A DNA stretch of 64,000 nucleotides, taken from contig NC_045429.1 in the NCBI RefSeq assembly GCF_902635505.1, forward strand, positions 430,307,669 through 430,371,668. The letters run 5' to 3'. Position 1 is the stretch's first letter. Every line of letters starts with the position of its first letter. The notes under the pieces are model-generated. The model searched no databases. It was not told the origin of the DNA and saw only the letters and a list, made by a program, of their open reading frames with translations. A program made the position numbers and the translations under genes. Shown here piece by piece: positions 55,910 to 64,000 of this stretch. The DNA is from Sarcophilus harrisii (Eukaryota; Chordata; Mammalia; Dasyuromorphia; Dasyuridae).

Positions 55910-57400
55910 CAGCTTTTGGGATAAGAACTTACTGTTTGATAAAAATTGCTGGGAAAATTGGAAACTAATATGGCAGAAACTAGGCATTGATCCATACTTA
56001 ACACCGTACACCAAGATAAGGTCAAAATGGGTTCATGACCTAGGCATAAAGAATGAAATTATTAATAAATTAGAGGAACACAGGATAGTTTACCTCTCAG
56101 ACCTGTGGAAGGGGAAGGTCTTTATGAACAAAGAAGAACAAGAGATCATTACTGATCACAGAATAGAAAATTTCGATTATACCAAACTGAAAAGTTTTTG
56201 TACAAACAAAACTAATGCAGACAAGATTAGAAGGGGAGCAATAAACTGGGAAAATATTTTTACAGTCAAAGGTTCTGATAAAGGCCTCATTTCCAAAATA
56301 TATAGAGAATTAACTCTAATTTATAAAAAATCAAGCCATTCTCCAATTGAAAAATGGTCAAAGGATATGAACAGACAATTCTCAGATGAAGAAATTGAAA
56401 CTATTTCTAGTCATATGAAAAGATGCTCCAAGTCATTATTAATCAGAGAAATGCAAATTAAGACAACTCTAAGATACCACTACACACCTGTCAGATTGGC
56501 TAAGATGACAGGAAAAAATAATGATGATTGTTGGAGGGGATGCGGGAAAACTGGGACATTGATGCATTGTTGGTGGAGTTGTGAATGAATACAACCATTT
56601 TGGAGAGTAGTTTGGAACTATGCTCAAAAAGTTATCAAACTGTGCATACCCTTTGATCCAGCAGTGTTACTACTGGGATTATATCCCAAAGAGATTATAA
56701 AGAAGGGAAAGGGACCTGTATGTGCACGAATGTTTGTGGCAGCCCTTTTTGTAGTGGCTAAAAACTGGAAACTGAATGGATGTCCATCAGTTGGAGAATG
56801 GCTGAATAAATTGTGGTATATGAATATTATGGAATATTACTGTTCTGTAAGAAATGACCAACAGGATGATTTCAGAAAGGCCTGGAGAGACTTACACGAA
56901 CTAATGCTGAGTGAAATGAGCAGGGCCAGGAGATCATTATATACTTCAAGAACAATACTATATGATGATCAGTTCTGATGGACCAGGCCATCCTCAGCAA
57001 CGAGATCAACCAAATCATTTCCAATGGAACAGTAATGAACTGAACCAGCTACGCCCAGAAAAAGAACTCTGGGAGATGACTAAAAACCATTACATTGAAT
57101 TCCCAATCCCTATATTTATGCACACATGCATTTTTGATTTCCTTCACAAACTAATTGTACAATATTTCAGAGTCTGATTCTTTTTGTACAGCAAAATAAC
57201 GTTTTGGTCATGTATACTTATTGTGTATCTAATTTATATTTTAATGTATTTAACATCTACTGGTCATCCTGTCATCTGGGGGAGGGGGTGGGGGGGTAAG
57301 AGGTGAAAAATTGGAACAAGAGGTTTGGCAATTGTTAATGCTGTAAAGTTACCCATGCATATATCCTGTAAATAAAAGGCTATTAAATAAAAAAAAAACC
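55910..57400 (+). mobile_element. 5'-truncated L1, relatively young
   Basis: 1.49 kb with the ORF2 C-terminal third, 3' UTR and A-tail. Target duplication of 16 bp with one mismatch: caaagtaacttaaccc (55894-55909) and caaagtagcttaaccc (57401-57416). A 154-codon open frame (56124-56588) holds EEQEIITDHRI, KLKSFCTNKT and NRQFSDEEIE; after one break a 104-codon frame holds LLLGLYPKEI and GEWLNKLWYMN. A G-rich run (57278-57296) in the 3' UTR fits the quadruplex-forming tract known in L1s. It lies in an L2 3' end, which continues at 57411-57500. Confidence 0.95.
57278..57296 (+). other. G-quadruplex-type tract in L1 3' UTR
   Basis: GGGGGAGGGGGTGGGGGG-type sequence with at least four G runs. Such tracts are a conserved property of mammalian L1 3' UTRs. 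Confidence 0.75.
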
Positions 57401-57509
57401 CAAAGTAGCTTAACCCACTAGAATATAAGCTCTATGAGGGCATGGAGATTTTTTTCTCCCTCTTTGTATCCATAGACTCTAATATATAGTGCTCTTTCAA
57501 AAATATTAC

Positions 57510-57950
57510 TTTAGCTGATTTAATTATGTACATGCAGAAAACTGAGAATTCACTTTTTGTTCCTATTTGAAAAGGTCTTTGTGAGAGATGAAACCTTAAA
57601 TAAGTAAGGGTTTTATCATTTTCATCATCATCACCACCATCATCATTTATTTGATGAGAGGAAGGTTATTAGTGCATTGGATGAACCTTCTCTGAAAGAA
57701 TTAGGAGAAGAAGAGTCAAAGACAATGAAAAATAAATATGAATGGATTCTGATATGACTGTAGAAGCTACATCAATTGCAAATTTAATGAAATATTGAAA
57801 TAAGTTTTATTATTCTTAGGAGCCTGGGTACTTGGCAGACTGTAGCTACCAGTAGCTAGTTATTACCTTCCCCATCAGTATCTCTGGAAATTAAAATAAC
57901 AAATAATAGATCCATTCATCCAAATGAATAAAGGAGTGGAAAACTGGATG
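57510..57950. other. Unassigned stretch
   Basis: Only a short CAT/CAC run near 57620-57650 is notable; no gene. Confidence 0.35.
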
Positions 57951-57954
57951 AGAG

Positions 57955-58525
57955 TCTAATTGGATCTGGTATCTTCCTCCTCTTGGACAGGAGATATGGT
58001 CTTCATTCTAACCCAGTTCTTCATTATCTCTTATTTAGATTATTGCAACAATATCTTGAATGAAATAATGTTTTCCAGTCCTTTCACTCTCCAATCTATC
58101 CCTCACAAATCTGGCAAAATAATCATGAAAAACAAGTCTGAGTATGCACTGCCCCAGAAATTACAATGGCTCACTTTATGATACAATAGAGCTCTTCTTG
58201 TTAAATTAAAACTTTTTTTTTCAATTTAGCTTTTCCATTCATCTATTTATTGTACTTTCCTTGAACTCCTAGGTTCTTGAAGACTCAGCTCAAATAAGGG
58301 TAACTGGGTGGTACAGAAGATAGAGCACTGACCTTGAAGTTAGGAGGACCTGAGTTCAAAGCTAACATCAGGCATTTGATACTTACTAGCTGTATGATCC
58401 AGGGTAAGTCACTTGATCCAGATTGCCTTGTTTCACAAAAAGACAGTTCAAATTTCCCTTTCTTCTGGAAGCTTTCCTAGATCTTCTTTTTCCCAATACC
58501 ACCTCAGTCTGTTTTCTCTGAAACA
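57955..58525 (+). mobile_element. L2 3' part, split by a SINE
   Basis: 'tcttatttagattattgcaac' (LDYCN region), 'acaaatctggcaaaataatc', 'ggttcttgaagactcagctcaaat' on the left; 'cagttcaaatttccctttcttctggaagctttcctag' on the right of the SINE at 58297-58440. Confidence 0.75.
58297..58440 (+). mobile_element. Marsupial tRNA-type SINE in the L2
   Basis: 'gggtggtacagaagatagagcactgacc', 'agttaggaggacctgagttcaaag', 'ccagggtaagtcacttgatccagattgcctt'. A probable target duplication, CAGYTCAAAT, lies on both sides (58286-58295 and about 58443-58452). Confidence 0.85.
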
Positions 58526-58547
58526 GAGGTTTCACAGATTTATCATT

Positions 58548-58760
58548 TCACAGCTAGGTGAATAGAGTGACAGGCTAAGCATGGCATTAGGATGATTGAT
58601 TATCCTTATTCAAGTCTGGCCTCAGATACTTACTAGCTCTGTGACCCTGGGCAAATCATTTAACTTTATTTGCTTCAGTTTCCTTATTTGTAAAATGGAC
58701 GGGAAGAAAACCCTAAATGGAGTTATGAAGAAATGGATATCACTGAAAATGAATGAACAT
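58548..58760 (+). mobile_element. SINE with RTE-like tail
   Basis: 'cagctaggtgaatagagtgacag', 'caagtctggcctcagatacttactagctctgtgaccctgggcaaatcatttaac', then 'ttgtaaaatggacgggaagaaaaccc...atgaagaaatggatatcactgaaaatgaatgaac', the reverse of the tail of the copy at 7134. Confidence 0.8.
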
Positions 58761-61312
58761 CATCATCATCATATCCTACCATCTTGTAGAGAGATTTAGT
58801 CCAGGAGCACTTTCCAGTGAGAATCTCCATTCTTGACAGCAAAAGGGAACTAACAAATACAGAACAGGGATCAATGAAAACTCCTATAATTTTGCTGCTA
58901 CTTGTACTCCTTAAAAAATCCCTCTGGGGGGGTATGCAGAGCCAAGATGGTGGAAAGGATGCAAGCTTATTTCTGATTTTCTCCCACAACCCTTAGACTA
59001 AATTAGCAAATGTAGCCTCTGACTTAGTTCTGGACAGAAGAGTCCAAGAATATTGGGAGTGCAACAAATTACCAGCAGAAGATAATTTGAAAGATTGTCA
59101 GAAAAGGTCTGTTTCAATCCGGCATGAAGGGAGGCAGCCAAGCACAAGCAGGCTCAGCACAGAGGCCAAGTGCAGTGCAATGTCCCAGGACAGTGGGAGT
59201 TCCACTCAGTGGAGAATCGATGGGGAGGATCTGCAGCAGTGTTAGCTACTCTCCCTTGGCTGCTAGCTGGAGATCAACAGAGAAATTAGAAAACATCCAA
59301 CACAAACACAAAAGGTAAAAATGAACCTAAAGTCTGAATCTCAGGGGACCTGGCTTCATGTGCCCAGTCCTGGGAGTGAATCAGTAGGAACTCAGCACAG
59401 CCAATGCTGCTTGTAGAGGAAGCTTGGACAAATTCCCCTGCCCTAAAAACAAACCTCAACTTAAAAAAAATAACAAAAAAAGGAAAAAGAAGTGTAACCA
59501 TAGACAGTTTTTATGGTGAAAGAGAACAGATTTCAAACCTTGAGGAGACTAAAAGCAGATCATCTCCAGATGAAGCCCCCAAAGGTGATATAAACTGATC
59601 CCCATCACACAAGGCTCTCCTAGAAGAAACTAAAAAGGATTTTAAAAGAGAGCTAGAAGAAAAATGGGGAAGAGAAATGAAAACTTTGCAAGAGGGTTTG
59701 GAAAATTTGTATAACTCATTAAAAATAGATTTGATAAAATGGAAAAAGAAAACATCTCCCAGGAAAACAAAATTTGTGAAACAAAGAAAATAACTCCTTA
59801 ACAAACAGAATTTGTGAAATGGAAAAAAATTCCATAGAACAAAGTAACTCATTTAAAAAATTCAACTGGACAAATACAAAAAGAAGTAAAAAAAGTAAAT
59901 GAAGAAAAGAATTCACTAAAATCCAGAGCTTAACAAATAGAAATGAATGACTCAATGAGACAACAAGAATCAGTCAAGCAAAACCAAAAAAATGAAAAAA
60001 AATAGAAAAAATGTAAAATACGTAATTGGGAAAACAACTGAACTGGAAAATAGATCTAGCAGAGAAAATCTAAGAATTATTGGATCCCCTGAAAACCATG
60101 ATGAAAAAAAGAGCCTAGAAACTATATTTCAGGAAATCATCAAAGAGAACTATAATTTTGTCATCAAAGAGAACTGCCCAGACATAGAATCAAAAGGTAA
60201 AAAAGCCATTGAAAGAATTTATTGAACACCTTCTGAAAGAGACCCCAAAATTAAAACTCCAAGGAATATCATGGCTAAATTTCAGAACTCTTTTGAACCA
60301 AATTTCGGACCAAAGAAAAAAATATTACAAGTAGCCAGAAAGAAACAATTCAATTATGAAGGAGCCACAATAAGGATTACCCAGGACGTAGCAGCTTCCA
60401 CCTTACAAAAGTGATATTCTGAAAAGCAAAGAAACTTGAAATGCAGCCAAGAATAAATTACCCTGCTAAAACTGAGCATTTTCTTTCAGGGAAGAAGATG
60501 GACATTTAGGGAAATAGGTGAATTCCATTTATTTCTGATGAAAAGACCAGAGTTAAACCAAAAATTTGACCTCCAAATATGGAACTCAAGAGAAACATAA
60601 AAAGGTAAAAAGAAAAGAACTCTTGAGAACTGTATTTATGTTAAGAATATACATAGTAAGTGCATGCATAATTTGATTTTATTGTTATAATATAAAAAAG
60701 AAACTAGAGATGGAAAGGGGATAATACCAGAAAAAGGGGAAAGTGGAGGTAAAATGAGGGAAATTACATCTCAGGAAGAGGCAAAGAAAACCTATTATAA
60801 TTGGGGGAAAGAAGGGAGGGGGATGAACATTGTGTAAATCTTACTCTCATCAAATTTGGCTCAAAGAGAAAATATTTTATTTCACCCAAAAACTCCTTTC
60901 CCCTTTTAGAAAAGTGGAAGAGGAAAGTGGAAAAGGGAAGGGCTAGGCTAAATAGAAATTTAAGGAAAACAGAAATAGTAGGAGAAAGGTTTAAGAAAGG
61001 GGGAGGGACTTTAAAGGGGAGGATTGCTTGAGGCAAGTGGTGCTCATAAATAAAATACTGGGGAGAAGGGAAAGGGGAAAAGGAAAGAGAAAAGTTGGGG
61101 TAATAAAGGTGGTAGGAAATACTGAAGGTAGTAGTTTTAACCATAAATGTAAATGGGGTGAACTCTCCCATAAAGAGTAAGCAAATAGCAGACTAGATTA
61201 AAAGCCAGAATCCTACAATATGTTGTTTACAAGAAACATATTTAAAGCAGAGCAATACATACAGACTAAAGGTAAAAGGTTGGAGCAGAATCTATTATGC
61301 TTCAGATGAAGT

Positions 61313-61333
61313 AAAAAAAAAAAAAAAAAAAAA
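61313..61333 (+). repeat. A-tract inside L1 ORF2
   Basis: Twenty-one A within the endonuclease region, where L1s normally have a shorter A-rich codon run (the QKKAGVAIL area); an expansion after decay began. Confidence 0.85.
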
Positions 61334-62456
61334 GCAGGAGTAGCCATCCTGATCTCAGATCAAGCAAAAGCAAAAGTTGATCTAATTAAAAGAGATAAAG
61401 AAGGAAACTAAATCTTGCTAAAGGATACCATAGATAATGAAGCAATATCAATACTAAACATATATGCACCAAGTAGTATAGTATCTAAATTCTTAAAGGA
61501 GAAGTTAAGAGAGCTGCAAGAAGAGCTAGATAGCAAAACTATAATAATGGAAGATCTCAACTTGACTCTCTCAGAACTAAATAAATCAAAATAAATAAGA
61601 AGTTAAAGAGGTAAATAGAATACTAGAAAAGTTAGACACATCTTTGGAGAAAATTGACTGGAGACTGAAATAAGCACCCTTTCTTCTCAACAGTTCATGG
61701 AACCTATACAAAAATTTACATACATTAGAACATACAGACTCAAATGCAGAAAAGCAGAAATAGTAAACATTTTTTCAGATAATGGTACAATAAAAATTAC
61801 ATTCAATAAAATGCCAGGGAAAAATAGATAAAAAATAATTGGAAATTAAATAATCTCATCCTAAAGAATGAATGGGTGAAATAGCAAATCATAGACACAA
61901 CCAAAAAATTTCTTCCAAGAAAATGACAATAATAAGACAACATACCAAAATTTGTGGGATGCAGCCAAAGCAGTAATAAGGAGACATTTTATATCTCTAG
62001 ATTCTTACTTGCATAAAATAGAGAAAAATAAGATCAATGAATCAGTCTTACAACTTAAAAAGCTAGAATAAGAACAAATTAAATCCCCCAATTAAATACC
62101 AAACTTGAAATTCTAAAAATAAAAGGAGAGATTAACAAAATTGAAAGTTAAAAAACACTACTGAATTAGTAAATAAAACTCAGAATTAGTTTTATGAAAA
62201 AAAACAACAAATTTGATAAACTTTTAGTTAATTTCATTAGAAAATGCAAAGAGGAAAATCAAATGTTAGCCTCAAAAATGAAAAGGGAGAATTTTCCACT
62301 AATGAAGAGGAAATTAGAGCACTAATTAGGAGTTATTTTGTCCAGCTTTATGCCAATACATTTTATAAGCTAAGTGAAATGGAGGAAGACCTACAAAAAT
62401 ATAGATTGCCTAGATGAACAGAAGATGAAAGAATTACTTAAATAGTCCGATTTTAT

Positions 62457-63397
62457 TTAGTTATTTATTATGATAACTTTTTATATGCATGGGTAATTTT
62501 TAGCATTGACAATTGCAAAACCTTTTCTTCCAACTTTTCCCCTCCTTCCCCCTACCCCTTCTCCCAGATGGCAGATTGACTAATGCATGTTAAATGTGTT
62601 AAAGTATAAGTTAAATACAATATATGTATACATATCCCACAGTTGTTTTGCTGTACAAAAACAATTTTGCGTACAATTAACCTGTGAAGGAAATCAAAAA
62701 TGCAGGTGGACAAAAATAGAGGGATTGGGAATTCTATGTAGTGGTTCATAGTCATCTCCCAGAGTTCTTTCGCTGGGTGTAGATGGTTCAATTCATTACT
62801 GCTCTATTGGAACTGATTTAGATCCTCTCATTGTTGAAAATAGCTTTCCACTTCCATCAGAATTGATCCTCATACAGTATTGTTGCTGCTATGTATAATG
62901 GTCTTCTGATTCTGTTCATTTCACTCAGCATCAGTTCATGTAGGTCTCTCTAAGACTCTCTGTATTCATCCTACTGGTTGTTTCTTACAGAACAACAATA
63001 TTCCATAGCATTCATACACCATAATTTATTCAGCCATTCTCTAATTGATGGGCATCCACTTAGTTTCCAGTCTAGCCACCACAAAAAGGGCTGCCATAAA
63101 CATTTTTGCACATGTTGGGTCCCTTTTCCTCCTTTAAGATCTCTTTGGGATATAAGCCCAGTAGTAACACTGCTGGATCAGGATATGCACAGTTTGAGAA
63201 CTTTTTTTTAGCATAGTTCCAAATTGCTCTCCAGAAAGGCTGGATATATTCACATTTCCACCAACAATGTATCAGTGTCCCAGTTTTCCCACAACTCCTC
63301 CAGCATTCCGCATTATCTTTCCTTGTCATTCTAGGCAATCTGACAGGTGTGTGGTATCTCAGAGTTGTCTTAATTTGCATTTCTCTGGTTAATAATG
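62457..63397 (-). mobile_element. Second L1 inserted antisense into the first
   Basis: 5'-truncated L1 3' end: 'ttttatatgcatgggtaatttttagcattgac', poly-pyrimidine 3' UTR, 'ggttgtttcttacagaacaac', and the ORF2 C-terminus (KTTLRYHTPVRLPRM, LLLGLYPKEI on the minus strand). Target duplication of 16 bp with one mismatch: AATAGTCCGATTTTAT (62441-62456) and AATAGTCCCATTTTAT (63398-63413). Contains a short deletion in the CGG end of the ORF compared with the 55910 copy. Confidence 0.93.
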
Positions 63398-64000
63398 AAT
63401 AGTCCCATTTTATAAATAGAAACAGAATAAGCTATTAATCGGCTCCCTAAGAAAAAAATCCCCAGGACCAGATGGATTTATATGTCAATTCTACCAAACA
63501 TTTAAAGAACAAATAACTCCAATACTATATAAAATATTTGAAAAAATAAGGAATGAAGGAATCCTTCCAAATTCCTTTTATGACACAGACATGGTACTGA
63601 TACCTAAACCAGGTAGAATGAAAACAGAGAAAGAAAGTTATAGACCAATCTCCCTCCCTGATGAATTGCTGATGAATATTGATGCTAAAATCTTAAATAA
63701 AATATTAGCAAAGAGATTACAGAAAATCATCCCCAAGATAGTACACCATGACCAAGTACGATTTTTATCAGAAAATCAGGGCTGATTCAATATTAGGAAA
63801 ACTATCAGCATAATCAACTTTATCAGTAACCAAACTAACAAAAATCATATGATTATCTCAATAGATGCAGAAACAGTATCTGATAAAATCCAACACCCAT
63901 TCCTATTAAGAAAATATTAGGGAATATAGGGATAAATTGATTTTTCCTTAAAATAGTCAGTAGCATCTATTTAAAACCATCAGTAAGCATCATATGTAAT

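Larger units (their letters stand above)
58925..64000 (+). mobile_element. Nearly full-length but decayed L1, running off the window
   Basis: Starts with a G run and 'gcagagccaagatggtggaaagg', the L1 5' start. Then follow a 5' UTR (to about 59450), ORF1 (about 59450-60490: coiled-coil RELEEKWGREMKTLQEGLENL, then the C-terminal block NCPDIESKGKKAIERIY), an inter-ORF region (60500-61130), and ORF2 endonuclease (from about 61140: ICCLQETYLKQSNTYRLK, VAILISDQAKAKVDLIK, ISILNIYAPSS), linker (61810-61990) and reverse transcriptase (63440 on: [34 protein letters not shown]). ORF1 and ORF2 contain many stops and frame changes, so it cannot be autonomous. ORF2 is interrupted by another L1 at 62457-63397. 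Confidence 0.92.

Noticed and set aside
56124-56978. Two adjacent open frames that look like a conserved gene
   Set aside because: They are the C-terminal part of L1 ORF2 in a 5'-truncated insertion with a target duplication and A-tail.

Overview
This window looks like marsupial genomic DNA. It is AT-rich, has spliced vertebrate genes, and is crowded with repeats. The most telling are tRNA-type SINEs of the marsupial 'ggcagctaggtggcacagtrgatagagc' kind, a composite SINE with a tail related to RTE/BovB, many 5'-truncated L1s of a marsupial type, and old MIR and L2 copies. No search could be run, so the species is not fixed.

The only protein-coding genes I can support are two CC chemokine genes, both on the minus strand, in the first 14 kb. 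Each has three exons with the family's classic architecture: coding exon 1 of 76 nt, exon 2 of 115 nt, and a short exon 3. Gene 1 (exons 3120-3195, 2105-2219, 944-1055) encodes 100 residues. Gene 2 (exons 13584-13659, 12464-12578, 11724-11871) encodes 112 residues. Both have a 23-residue signal peptide, ten residues before the CC pair, and all four cysteines. They resemble the MCP/eotaxin group (CCL2/7/8/11/13), with some CCL3/4/5-like features. Gene 2 ends in an extra Ser/Thr-rich tail produced by a length change near the ancestral stop codon.

The genes sit in an old tandem duplication. Homology covers introns, the 3' flank (beyond the left window edge) and several kb of 5' flank, matching about 1-6510 to about 10985-20400. 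One 340-bp piece is inverted between the units. Repeats in only one unit (the L1 at 3764-5295 with its nested solo LTR, the L1 at 18533-19330, a pyrimidine tract beside exon 2 of gene 2) arose after the duplication. A MIR in intron 1 of both genes predates it.

From about 20 kb to the right end I see no host exons. This part holds L2, L1, MIR, SINE, hAT and one further solo LTR, simple repeats, and stretches of unassigned single-copy-like DNA. The most interesting non-coding feature is a pair of NF-kB decamers at 26497-26532 that resembles the known distal enhancer of CCL2. The right end (58925-64000) is the 5' part of a decayed but nearly complete L1, with a second L1 inserted into its ORF2 in the opposite orientation. 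Most long open frames elsewhere are antisense L1/L2 or microsatellite artefacts.
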